Shown here in pieces: positions 6,973-15,138 of a DNA stretch of 64,000 nt. The first letter of the stretch is position 1. Each line of letters opens with the position of its first letter. The stretch is from the NCBI GenBank assembly GCA_002355455.1, contig AP017375.1:620001-684000 (forward strand), in the 5' to 3' direction. A program made the position numbers and the translations under genes. The notes beneath the pieces were generated by a model, which was given only the letters and a program-made list of their open reading frames with translations, searched no databases and was not told the origin of the DNA. Source of the DNA: Stanieria sp. NIES-3757 (lineage in GTDB: Bacteria; Cyanobacteriota; Cyanobacteriia; Cyanobacteriales; Xenococcaceae).

Positions 6973-8562
6973 TTAACTGAATTCATTGAAATAATCTTTG
7001 ATTCGGGTCATAACTTCCTCTTTTTTGAGGGTTTCCCCCAAAATTGACTCTACAGTTGCCATTTGTTCGGTGGTTAGTTTAGCCAAGGGTTTGACTAAGT
7101 AATAAGCGATTGCTTTTTTGGCTTCGATAGCATTCTTAAAAGTCAATTCTTCAAAGGGGTCGGGGTCGACAAAAGAACGAACGGGAAAAGGAATTACATT
7201 TTCTGCCACAACTGGTAACTCTACTTTACCGATAGCAGAACTTGGTAAAGCTAACTGTTGAGCTATTTTTTCAATTCGGTCGGCTCTTTTTTGAGTATTG
7301 GTTTTCTTAAAACTGCGGTAACTATGAAGAGGGATAGGTTTCCCAATGGGTGCATAAGGGCCATAACGATTCTCGTGATGCTCCAAATAAAGTTCGCTAT
7401 CAAATAGACCCCACCATAGAATTACTTTTTCTCCTGCTAAATCTGGTTCGACTTCATAAGCCACGCCATCTACAGTGATACGAGCATCAATTCCAACTTT
7501 CCGCTTTTCAGGCTCTCGGGCAAAGGTGCAAAATCTCTCCCAACTGCACATTTGTCTGATGCCGTCTTTGGTTAAATTTCCCATCCAATCTTCAATTCTC
7601 GAATAGGATTCTCTTCGGTGAGGCTGTTTGTTGTAATGAAGAAGAAACTGCATCAACCAAGTATTTGCTTCGGTAATGGTTTCTGGTTCGTGCAGATGAT
7701 AAAGGGTTTCGTGCATTTCTTTGACAGTACGAAAAGGTCGCTCTACTTTTCCCTTGGCACGAGCTGTAACTCTTCTGCCATCTTTGCCTTGGGGTACATG
7801 GGTACGTACCTCAATCCCCAGATAATTCATTACTTTCTGGAATACCGAACTGCGTCCAATCGGGCCATTATCCATGTAAATCATGGAAGGAATCCCTTGA
7901 AAGGGAAACCCTTCAGTTGTTTTAGGAGACATGGCATTAAATAGAAACTTTAACGCTGCCCCTACGTCTTCACCATATACTTCGTGGTATTCCTGATAAG
8001 ATACGCCACTGCGGTCATCAACTACGCTATAAAGCATCAATAAGGGCTTTCCCCGACCTGGTTCATTTTCAACAGCATTTTTCAATCTTTTCAGGTCGGA
8101 AGAACTTAAATCAAAATGCCAACACTGGTTACTGTACTCCGCTTCAAAGCGAACCGCAGGTGGTTGCCGAGATAGTTTTTCTCGGTCGTAACCCCATTGA
8201 GCAAGATAACGATTGACTGTAGTTTTTTTGAGTAACCCTGGAGGTGCTTTGAGATAACCATCATCCGTATTGATGCCATGTTCTTCCAATAGACGAATTG
8301 CCTGTACGGTAGAAAGATGACGACCTTGACCGTTAGTTAAAGGAAACCAGAGTAAGGGTAAGCTTAATTTGGGAAGGATTAAAAATCTTTGTATTTTCTT
8401 TCTTCTGCTCTCACATTTGATTGGATAAGGAAAACTAGATGCTAGCCTTTCAATCCGTACTTGTCGGTAAATTTGTAAAAGCCAAACTAAAATTTGTAAC
8501 GTTAAGAATTCAGATGATGGTAGATAAGTTTTTAGGTAATCAATGTAAAATTGAGGTAGCAT
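6973..8562 (-). CDS. Chimeric DDE transposase: IS4-type N-terminus fused to a TniA/TnsB-like body
   Basis: 529 residues. From about residue 78 onward it is a retroviral-integrase-fold transposase. A helix-turn-helix (STVQAIRLLEEHGI, then TTVNRYLAQWGY) comes first, then the catalytic residues in WHFDLSSSD, MIYMDNGP and KGKVERPF, then a Mu-like C-terminal beta-barrel (VDGVAYEVEPDL). Residues 1 to about 75 are different in kind: MLPQFYIDYLKTYLP, then QVRIERLASSFPYPI and RRKKIQRFLILPKLS. That is the typical N-terminus of cyanobacterial IS4-family transposases, not of this family. The join is in frame and the ORF has no interruption. The replaced N-terminus would normally bind the transposon ends, so function is doubtful. 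Confidence 0.75.
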   Translation of the reverse strand: MLPQFYIDYLKTYLPSSEFLTLQILVWLLQIYRQVRIERLASSFPYPIKCESRRKKIQRFLILPKLSLPLLWFPLTNGQGRHLSTVQAIRLLEEHGINTDDGYLKAPPGLLKKTTVNRYLAQWGYDREKLSRQPPAVRFEAEYSNQCWHFDLSSSDLKRLKNAVENEPGRGKPLLMLYSVVDDRSGVSYQEYHEVYGEDVGAALKFLFNAMSPKTTEGFPFQGIPSMIYMDNGPIGRSSVFQKVMNYLGIEVRTHVPQGKDGRRVTARAKGKVERPFRTVKEMHETLYHLHEPETITEANTWLMQFLLHYNKQPHRRESYSRIEDWMGNLTKDGIRQMCSWERFCTFAREPEKRKVGIDARITVDGVAYEVEPDLAGEKVILWWGLFDSELYLEHHENRYGPYAPIGKPIPLHSYRSFKKTNTQKRADRIEKIAQQLALPSSAIGKVELPVVAENVIPFPVRSFVDPDPFEELTFKNAIEAKKAIAYYLVKPLAKLTTEQMATVESILGETLKKEEVMTRIKDYFNEFS

Positions 8563-8601
8563 TTTTTTAAATTAACTGTCTTGGTATTCAATGAGACAGT
8601 T
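8330..8601 (-). mobile_element. 5' remnant of an IS4-type insertion sequence
   Basis: This covers the first 75 or so codons of an IS4-type transposase, its short leader, and a terminal structure with arms AACTGTCT (8574-8581) and AGACAGTT (8594-8601). The rest of the IS is missing and the frame passes into the other transposase. The remnant supplies the start codon of the chimeric gene and possibly its promoter. Confidence 0.6.
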
Positions 8602-9008
8602 ATTCTTAATCATCTAGCATCTCATAACTTATATTGAACAGAATCATTTAAGACTTCTGTTGAGTTCGCTCATTTTTTCCTGGAATATTAAGTCAATTAC
8701 TTTAGTATTTTGAGCTAGTTACCCTCGCTAGCCAAATCCTTTGTTATATGTCGATTGTGGAGGCTGTACCCCTTTCAGGATATTATATCGTTTCTTAAAA
8801 GTCGCTAGATAGATAACAAGCCTGAAATAAGGATATATCAAAAATTTAACTCAACTAAGTCTCCAGTTACTTTTGAGAATTGGTATTAGCTCAATTTGTA
8901 AGAACACAGCCTCTCACAAATTAAAAAGCCTTTAGCTAAGAGCTAAAAGCTAAGAGCTTATTTGTTTTTAGTGTGGTCTACTAAGCACGAACAACACTGC
9001 TGTACGAT
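8602..9008. other. Non-coding spacer between the transposon region and glgA
   Basis: No credible ORF. Near 8926-8965 there are short iterations of AGCTAA/AGCTTA words that can fold back on themselves. They could act as a weak transcription stop for glgA, which reads towards this spacer. No right end matching the 5815 motif array is seen here. Confidence 0.4.
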
Positions 9009-10436
9009 TTAAATAGAAGTTAAAGTAGCTAATTTTTTACTTTCTTCTTCGGATAATTCGGGTGAGTATCCCGTAATTTCTTTATAGATTTTGATGTATT
9101 CAAGAGCAGATTTGACCCAACTGAAATTTTGACTCATTGCTCGTTTTTGCAATTCTTGCCATTTATCTTGATAACGGAAACCTTCCCCAGCCCTTACCAT
9201 ACAGGTATAAAGATCTAAAGGTTCGTAACGGTCAAAACAATAACCAGTACCAGCATTATTATTGGGATCGTGATGAAAAACCGTATCTACTAAACCACCA
9301 GTCCGTCTTACAATCGGAATACAACCATAACGCATAGCCAGCATTTGACTAATTCCGCAGGGTTCAAATTTAGAAGGCATCAAAAAGACATCGCAACCAC
9401 TGTAAATCCTGCGTGCTAAAGCATCATTATAAAGTAGCTGGACTGAGAGACGACCAGAATAACGAGAAGCTAATTGCCAAAGCTGGGTTTCATAAAAGCG
9501 ATCGCCTGTACCCAAAACTACTAATTGAGCATCATTATAAGCAATAAAACGATCAAGAATTTGTAGTAGTAAATCGATCCCTTTTTGTTCTACCAGACGG
9601 GAGACAATGCCCATCAACAGTGTTTTACGATTAACTTCTAAACCTAATTCTTCCTGTAAAGCAATTTTATTAAGAACACGTTTTTCAATGGTGTCGATGG
9701 CAAAATTTTGATGAATATATTTATCTGTAGCAGGATTATAACTATCTGTATCAATTCCGTTGACAATACCTTTTAAATTACCACTGACAAAAGAAAGTAA
9801 GCCCTCAATTTTTTCTCCATATTCAGGTGTTTGAATTTGTTGGGCATAGGTAGGAGAAACGGTGGTAACCTTGTTCGCGTATTGTACTGCTGCTGCCATC
9901 ACATTATGCCCCTGCATATACCAAGGACACCAAGTAACCTTTTCTAAATAACCGCGCCAAGGACCTTGATAAGCTAAGTTATGAATGGTGAACACAGTAC
10001 TAATATCGGGAGACTGATGCATCCAGACAGAAAGCATCCCCGTATGCCAGTCGTGACAATGAATTATTTCAGGTTTCCAATAATTCCAAGCAAATTCGGC
10101 TGCACCGTTAGAAAAGAAAGTAAATCGCCAAAATTCATCTTCTCCGCCATAAATATGACGAGGATCGAAAGCAGGATGACCAAACAAATATAAAGGAACA
10201 TCGGTTCCAGGTAAAACTGTTTCATAGACAGCGAAAGTCTGAAACATGGCAAATCCCCACCAAACAGGCTCTTTGGGAATTTCAATTTTGTCTGCCAAGA
10301 AGCCATAATAAGGCAAAAAGATCCGAACATCGTGTCCTAATTGCTTTAATACCTTTGGTAAAGAACCAACTACATCCCCCATACCACCTACTTTAGCAAT
10401 AGGTGCTGCTTCTGCTGCTACAAATAAAATTCGCAT
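9009..10436 (-). CDS. glgA: Glycogen synthase GlgA (ADP-glucose, GT5)
   Basis: 475 residues, the usual bacterial length. It extends alpha-1,4-glucan chains from ADP-glucose in the cytosol. The N-terminal Rossmann domain begins with [19 protein letters not shown], holding the KxGG substrate loop (the usual Leu is Met). FEPCGISQM near residue 375 is the conserved Glu region of the C-terminal GT-B domain, and the family motif [11 protein letters not shown] near residue 285 is present. It is transcribed alone, with 129 bp to the next gene upstream. Cyanobacteria often have two glgA genes; which type this one is cannot be decided here. Confidence 0.96.
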   Translation of the reverse strand: MRILFVAAEAAPIAKVGGMGDVVGSLPKVLKQLGHDVRIFLPYYGFLADKIEIPKEPVWWGFAMFQTFAVYETVLPGTDVPLYLFGHPAFDPRHIYGGEDEFWRFTFFSNGAAEFAWNYWKPEIIHCHDWHTGMLSVWMHQSPDISTVFTIHNLAYQGPWRGYLEKVTWCPWYMQGHNVMAAAVQYANKVTTVSPTYAQQIQTPEYGEKIEGLLSFVSGNLKGIVNGIDTDSYNPATDKYIHQNFAIDTIEKRVLNKIALQEELGLEVNRKTLLMGIVSRLVEQKGIDLLLQILDRFIAYNDAQLVVLGTGDRFYETQLWQLASRYSGRLSVQLLYNDALARRIYSGCDVFLMPSKFEPCGISQMLAMRYGCIPIVRRTGGLVDTVFHHDPNNNAGTGYCFDRYEPLDLYTCMVRAGEGFRYQDKWQELQKRAMSQNFSWVKSALEYIKIYKEITGYSPELSEEESKKLATLTSI

Positions 10437-10565
10437 TTCTCTCTTTTTGGCTTCCTCTTTAGTTTGGCACTGAGAGTGATTATATTAGGTATTGCAAACA
10501 ATCTGAATTTAACTTCTAGCTGTTTTAATTTTGTGTTACTTAAAATTCTTAAATAAAATAGTTAA

Positions 10566-11822
10566 TTAAGAAGTCGCAGGTACTCCGCCGTTCAACGGCG
10601 GAGACGGCACGGACTGGCGTTCCCCAGTTAATGCTCCAGAATTATAGGTAATCCCAGCTTGTTTAAAACGACGTAAAGCCTCACCCAAGCGATCACAATC
10701 GGCAATCAAACTAATTCTGACATAGCCTTCTCCTGCACTACCAAAAGCATTACCAGGAGTTAAAACTACACCTGTATTTTGTAAGACATTTAAAGCAAAA
10801 TCTGTAGAATTCATGCCTACTGGAGTAGGAATCCATAAATACATGGTTGCTTTGGAGGGTGGAATCTCCCAACCTAATTCGCCTAAACCTTTAATTAAAA
10901 AGTCTCTGCGCTGACGATAACGGTCTTGTACTTCGGTGATATATTTATCTGGTAGTTGGAGTGCGGTTTCGGCTGCCTTTTGAATCGCTGCAAAAATGCC
11001 ATAATCCAAATTAGTTTTCAGCGTCCGTAAACCTTGAATAATATCAGAATTACCAACTACAAATCCAACTCGCCAACCAGCCATATTATAGGTTTTAGAA
11101 AGAGTATGAAACTCTACCCCAATTTCTTTCGCCCCTGGAATTTCTAATAAACTGGTGGGTTGATAACCATCAAAAGCCAGTTCAGCATAACATAAATCGT
11201 GAACCAGCATAATTTCGTAACGACGAGCAAAGGCAACTACTTCTTCAAAAAATTCTCTCGGAGCCGTAGCAGTGGTGGGATTATTGGGATAATTAAAATA
11301 TAAAATCTTGGCTTTCTGTGCCACTTCTTCAGGAATTGCTGCTAAATCGATCAACCAATTTTGTTTGGCATTCAACATTAGAGGATAAATTTCTCCTCCT
11401 GCAATTAATGGTCCACGAAAATGAGGTGGATAAGAAGGACTCGGTACAAGAACCAGATCCCCAGGATTAATATAGGCTAAGGCAAGATGAGTTAAGCCTT
11501 CTTTGGAACCAATTAAAGGCAAAGCCTCACTATCAGGATCGAGGTCAACATCATAACACCGTTTATACCAAGTAGTAATCGCACTACGAAAACTACCAGT
11601 ACCTTCAAAAGGTGGATAACCATGATTTTGAGGCTGAGATAAAGCTGCTATGGCTGCATCAATTACTGGTTGGGGTGCAGCACCATCAGGATTACCCATT
11701 CCTAAGTCTATCAGGTCAATACCTTGTTCTCTGGCACGGGCTTTTAGTTCATCTAAACGAGCAAAAACGTAAGGAGGTAAGGCATTAAGGCGTTGGGCGC
11801 GGGTAATTTTGTTAACACTCAT
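10566..11822 (-). CDS. Class I/II aminotransferase (AlaC / LL-DAP-aminotransferase-like)
   Basis: A PLP enzyme of fold type I. The PLP lysine lies in the motif SKTYNMAGWRVGF, preceded by the YPNNPTT and VHDLCYAEL blocks that contact the cofactor. The N-terminal LPPYVFARLDELKARAREQG and GMGNPDG are typical of the AlaC/DapL-like branch, so alanine or LL-diaminopimelate are candidate substrates. I prefer ATG 11822 (MSVNKITRAQR). A TTG five codons upstream, at 11837, is possible. The last 25 or so codons (GERQSVPSPPLNGGVPATS) come from a GC-rich hairpin repeat that has run into the 3' end, so the natural C-terminus was probably near residue 395. Confidence 0.88.
   Translation of the reverse strand: MSVNKITRAQRLNALPPYVFARLDELKARAREQGIDLIDLGMGNPDGAAPQPVIDAAIAALSQPQNHGYPPFEGTGSFRSAITTWYKRCYDVDLDPDSEALPLIGSKEGLTHLALAYINPGDLVLVPSPSYPPHFRGPLIAGGEIYPLMLNAKQNWLIDLAAIPEEVAQKAKILYFNYPNNPTTATAPREFFEEVVAFARRYEIMLVHDLCYAELAFDGYQPTSLLEIPGAKEIGVEFHTLSKTYNMAGWRVGFVVGNSDIIQGLRTLKTNLDYGIFAAIQKAAETALQLPDKYITEVQDRYRQRRDFLIKGLGELGWEIPPSKATMYLWIPTPVGMNSTDFALNVLQNTGVVLTPGNAFGSAGEGYVRISLIADCDRLGEALRRFKQAGITYNSGALTGERQSVPSPPLNGGVPATS
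10569..10628. repeat. GC-rich hairpin repeat inside the aminotransferase 3' end
   Basis: The core is a 9-bp stem CTCCGCCGT/ACGGCGGAG with a 3-nt loop (10583-10603). It is bordered by AAGTCGCAG on one side and GACTGGCGTTCC on the other. The same border words surround a different hairpin at 24683-24722 in the opposite orientation. Its GC content stands out from the AT-rich surroundings, which fits a small dispersed palindromic element. Confidence 0.6.
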
Positions 11823-11879
11823 CGAGATCGCAAGCAATTCATGTAGCCTCTTATTTTCGCATCTAGAGGTGAGATCATG

Positions 11880-12147
11880 CCAGCATTTTTTGTTAGTAAC
11901 TCAAAATCTTAAATTTTTTCAAGTTTGTGGCGATCTGGGTGTTTTGATTGTAACTTTGCTATTAAAGTTTGGTCAGCTTCCTTGGCTGCATCTCAATTAA
12001 TGGATTATTCAATCAAATTTATGATATTTTTCGGCTAATCTTTATCGTCGCGTTGATTTAGTTGCCCAACTCAATCACAGTGTCGCTCCCAATCAAGCGA
12101 TCGCACGTTTGCAAGACAAAATTAGTCAGATTGAAACATTAAAATAA
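11880..12147 (+). pseudogene. Decayed small gene, possibly a membrane protein
   Basis: One frame reads QVCGDLGVLIVTLLLKFGQ, a hydrophobic segment, then a stop, a short stretch, a second stop, and then YFSANLYRRVDLVAQLNH and NQAIARLQDKISQIETLK before the final stop at 12147. The last 40 codons look like real protein with a coiled-coil end. The two in-frame stops suggest a decayed gene of about 85 codons. I do not recognise the family. It lies in the divergent region between the aminotransferase and ruvC. Confidence 0.4.
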
Positions 12148-12229
12148 AAAAATTTAGGGAGCAAAAGAACTTTTTTTTTGCCTGAATTATCAGTTACAAC
12201 TTAATTTAATTAGCCAAAAAATTTGAAGA

Positions 12230-12718
12230 ATGAACCAAACTTGGTTAGGAATAGACCCTGGTTTAGCAATTGTAGGTTGGGCTGTTTTAAAAGAAATTGG
12301 GATAGGAACTCCTCAGTTGATAGATTATGGAACGATTGAAACCAATAAACAACTAACTACCCCAGAAAGATTATTAGAAATTGAACAAGATATGGTTGAG
12401 TTGGTTCGAGAATTTCAACTTCAACATATTGCGATCGAAATGCCTTTTTTTGGTCGAAGTATTAAAGCAGCAGGAGGAGTACTTCAAGCTTTTGGCATTA
12501 TTAATTTAGTTTGCTATCGCGAAACCCACATTGTACCCATCTATCTACATCAGTCTAGTTGGAAATGTCATCTCGGTAACGGCAAAGCAGATAAAAAGGA
12601 AGTAGCAGAAATGGTAAAAATCCTATTTGGTTTAGAAAATTTGCCGATTGATGATAGTGTTGATGCGATCGCGATTGGTTATGCTGGACTGTGTGGTTTA
12701 AGAAATAACATTGCTTAA
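12230..12718 (+). CDS. ruvC: Holliday-junction resolvase RuvC
   Basis: 162 residues. RuvC cuts four-way DNA junctions made by RuvAB branch migration. The acidic catalytic residues are visible: Asp in LGIDPGLAIVGWA (residue 9), Glu in IAIEMPFFG (residue 68), and the Asp pair in DDSVDAIAIGYAG near residue 145. The RNase-H-like fold length fits. The ATG at 12230 gives the family N-terminus. Its stop overlaps the stop of the convergent ProA-like gene by 4 bp, so the two transcripts run into each other. Confidence 0.92.
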   Translation: MNQTWLGIDPGLAIVGWAVLKEIGIGTPQLIDYGTIETNKQLTTPERLLEIEQDMVELVREFQLQHIAIEMPFFGRSIKAAGGVLQAFGIINLVCYRETHIVPIYLHQSSWKCHLGNGKADKKEVAEMVKILFGLENLPIDDSVDAIAIGYAGLCGLRNNIA

Positions 12719-13959
12719 CCTTGAACAATCTGTTTCAAAGTAGTAAAAGTTTCTAACCCAATCAAGCCTTGCCGATATCCTTTTTGATTAGACATCCCGA
12801 AGAAAATGTTTTCTCCTTGGTTAGGATTACGAGAAAATCTGGGAGAAGCATTTACATACACCAATGAACTATCTACTTCCTGAATAAATTGACGACTTTC
12901 TTCGTAAGATTCTGTCACTAAACAATCTGCATGACCACTACTATAACGATTAATCAAAGCGATCGCTTCAGTTAGATTATTAGCGTAGCGAAAGGTTACT
13001 GTTTTGGTTAAATAAGCTTGTCCCCACTCAGTATCACGTGCTGGTTTTAAATATTCAGGAAATTCTGTGATTAAATTAGCGTCTCCTCTCAATTGAAAAC
13101 CTTGTTCTTGAAGGCTACTAAACAGAGATAAAACAGAAGACAACTTTTTTTGACTATGGATAATCACTTTTTCGATCGCATTCACTGGATCTGGTTCGCT
13201 ACTATGACTATCAGTAATCAAATGACGGACTAATTCCAAATCGCCACTAGCTGACCAATATAAATAACAATTGCCCATTGCTGTCTTTAAGACAGGCGCA
13301 GTTGCTTGTTCGGTAACTTGCTGAATCAAACTAGGACGACCATAAGGCACAATTAAATTGAGATATTGGTCTTGAGTTACCAATTCTTGAATTGATCCTC
13401 CTTGATCGGAAGAAATAATTCCTAAGCACTCTGGAGGTAACTGGGCTGATTCTAGAGCATTTTGCAGAATTTTGCCGATCACTATATTGCAATGACTAGC
13501 CGCGCTACAACCCCTCAAAATCAAACTATTGCCAGTTTTGATACACATTCCTGCTGCGATCGCACCTAATTCGGGAAAAGCTTCATAAATTAAAGCGATC
13601 GTGCCTAAAGGCATTAATTGACAATAGGTTTGAGCAGGTTCTAATTGATAAGACGCATTGATTACTCTTCTGGTAGGATCGGCAATTCTTGCCAACTGCT
13701 TTAAAGTATTGACAGTTATTTCTAATCTTTCTGGAGTAAGCTTTAACCAGTCAAGTATCAATTCTGGTACTGCCATTTCCCGACTCATTTCCAGATCCAA
13801 CGTGTTGGCTTCGAGAATGTCGTCAAAATTTGCTTGTAATCCTTGAGCCATAGCCATTACACCTTGTCGACGAGCTAATCCACCAGCAACAGCTAATTGT
13901 CGAGAAGCTTGATGAGCAAGTTTAACTGTTGTTGAAGTCAGGTTTAAGGAACTATCCAT
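12715..13959 (-). CDS. ProA-like protein lacking the catalytic cysteine
   Basis: 414 residues, the length of gamma-glutamyl phosphate reductase (second step of proline synthesis), with aldehyde-dehydrogenase-like fold. PLGTIALIYEAFPE and the GNSLILRG loop are recognisable ProA blocks. In ProA the thiol nucleophile lies in (P)xxCNxxExLLV. Here the same place reads PDPVNAIEKVIIH near residue 263, with Val instead of Cys. The preceding GxCHxYxD strand is also altered (MGNCYLYWSASGD). By known chemistry this protein should not reduce glutamyl phosphate. It is probably a non-catalytic or repurposed paralogue, and a second genuine proA should exist elsewhere. Confidence 0.85.
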   Translation of the reverse strand: MDSSLNLTSTTVKLAHQASRQLAVAGGLARRQGVMAMAQGLQANFDDILEANTLDLEMSREMAVPELILDWLKLTPERLEITVNTLKQLARIADPTRRVINASYQLEPAQTYCQLMPLGTIALIYEAFPELGAIAAGMCIKTGNSLILRGCSAASHCNIVIGKILQNALESAQLPPECLGIISSDQGGSIQELVTQDQYLNLIVPYGRPSLIQQVTEQATAPVLKTAMGNCYLYWSASGDLELVRHLITDSHSSEPDPVNAIEKVIIHSQKKLSSVLSLFSSLQEQGFQLRGDANLITEFPEYLKPARDTEWGQAYLTKTVTFRYANNLTEAIALINRYSSGHADCLVTESYEESRQFIQEVDSSLVYVNASPRFSRNPNQGENIFFGMSNQKGYRQGLIGLETFTTLKQIVQG

Positions 13960-13987
13960 TGCTTTATGGTTTTTGAGCGTAAAATAA

Positions 13988-14401
13988 TTAACGTCGATAA
14001 GCTATCCAAAGCATTAGCGCACTAACAATAGTCAAAAGTGAGAGAACTATTGCCCAAAAAATAATACTTTGAGTTGAGGATAATCGCAAAATCAACGGCA
14101 GTAAAACGATGACCAAAATTGGCAAGCTCATCATCACGACTAAAGCTGTGGAAAGAGAGCTTTGCGCCCAAGAAGAATAAACATTTGTCCAACGATGACC
14201 AGTCCATCGCCAAGCCCGTTTATGATAGATAGACGATAATTGCTCAATAACCTGACCATTTTCTTTAACCACAAAGATTTGTTGGCAGCGATCGCAACCT
14301 AAAGCCTCAGTCAAAGTAATCGGTTTTAAACGACCACGTCGCCGACAAGGACAGGGATAATCATTATTTAAATCAATTTTGTTAATTTTATAAGGTCGCA
14401 C
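13988..14401 (-). CDS. Small zinc-ribbon and two-helix membrane protein (unknown)
   Basis: 137 residues from a GTG start. The N-terminal half has CPC and CDRC pairs (about residues 17-39) that could bind one zinc. The C-terminal half has two hydrophobic helices (about residues 83-105 and 113-133), ending AYRR. It resembles conserved hypothetical cyanobacterial proteins. It is 28 bp upstream of the ProA-like gene on the same strand and could share its transcript. No function can be assigned. Confidence 0.7.
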   Translation of the reverse strand: MRPYKINKIDLNNDYPCPCRRRGRLKPITLTEALGCDRCQQIFVVKENGQVIEQLSSIYHKRAWRWTGHRWTNVYSSWAQSSLSTALVVMMSLPILVIVLLPLILRLSSTQSIIFWAIVLSLLTIVSALMLWIAYRR

Positions 14402-14769
14402 TAACGTTAATTAAATAAATTAATTTAAGTATTTTTTATTAAATTAGTCATCCGTACTCTGTTACTTAACGAAGAATGCCAGCCGAACGACTATCTAGTT
14501 GATCTCGACCGACTACCCACTATAATTAAAGTTACACTTTTATCGTCTAAGCAAGAGTATCTTCAACTATCAATATAGTAATATTGCTATTCTGTATTTT
14601 TACTCGGATCTTCAAATTTATTTTAAGAAACCTTAATTTGTTAGGAAATCAATAAATATTTATTTAACTAAAATTGATAACTAATAATCTTTAATAACTA
14701 CAGAAGCTTACTATAATTTGTTACACTAAAATTTACTATTTTAGTATTTTAGTACTATAAAGGTGATTT
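14402..14769. promoter_or_regulatory. AT-rich divergent control region before ssb
   Basis: 368 bp without an ORF, between the divergent 137-residue gene and ssb. The last 60 bp before ssb are rich in TATTTTAGTA-type words. AAGGTGA, 4-10 bp before the ssb ATG, is the ribosome binding site. No clear operator palindrome is seen. Confidence 0.4.
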
Positions 14770-15138
14770 ATGGGGCTTAATCTCGTCAATTTAGTTGGTC
14801 ATGCTGGAGCCGATCCAGAAATTCGTTATTTTCCCGAAGGAGGAGCTTTATGTAAATTACCTTTGGCGGTTAATCGCCGTAGCCGTAATAACGAAACTCC
14901 TGACTGGTTTAACTTAGAAATTTGGGGGAAAACCGCAGAAATTGCCTATAACTACGTACGTAAAGGTAAATTAATTGGAATTCAAGGAACTTTAAAGATC
15001 GATACTTGGAGCGATCGCAATACGGGAGCAACTCGTTCTCGACCAGTAATTCGAGTAACTAATTTAGAGTTATTAGGCTCAAAACGAGATACTGATCCTA
15101 GTGCAGTTGGTTCTTATTCAGACGATAGTGAAGTCTAA
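14770..15138 (+). CDS. ssb: Single-stranded DNA-binding protein
   Basis: 122 residues with one OB-fold: NLVNLVGHAGADPEIRYFP, DWFNLEIWGKTAEIAYNYV, and KGKLIGIQGTLKIDTW are the classic SSB strands. The C-terminus is short and acidic (SDDSEV) but lacks the DDxIPF tip that recruits partner proteins, as in many short cyanobacterial SSBs. The next gene overlaps its 3' end, which suggests translational coupling. Confidence 0.92.
   Translation: MGLNLVNLVGHAGADPEIRYFPEGGALCKLPLAVNRRSRNNETPDWFNLEIWGKTAEIAYNYVRKGKLIGIQGTLKIDTWSDRNTGATRSRPVIRVTNLELLGSKRDTDPSAVGSYSDDSEV

Larger units (their letters stand above)
5815..8337. mobile_element. Two-gene DDE/ATPase transposon, right end lost
   Basis: The element contains, on the minus strand, a DDE transposase (6973-8562) and an AAA ATPase (5987-6958), followed by a motif-rich left end. 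This resembles TniA-TniB, TnsB-TnsC and IstA-IstB pairs. No TniQ, resolvase, Cas12k or CRISPR array is present. The right end cannot be found: where the transposase N-terminus and right end should be, the frame instead joins an IS4-type transposase 5' end at about 8328-8337. The element is therefore probably immobile as it stands. Confidence 0.65.

Noticed and set aside
7618-7944. Plus-strand frame inside the transposase gene
   Set aside because: It lies antisense to the catalytic core of the transposase and has no protein-like pattern.
5815-8562. CRISPR-associated transposon (CAST)
   Set aside because: A TnsB/TnsC-like gene pair and a motif-rich end are present, but there is no Cas12k, Cascade or TniQ gene and no CRISPR array in the region.
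15101-15127. GTG 15101 as the main start of the GT39 gene
   Set aside because: It would add nine codons entirely inside ssb with no ribosome binding site. GTG 15128 gives a shorter overlap, although neither is proven.
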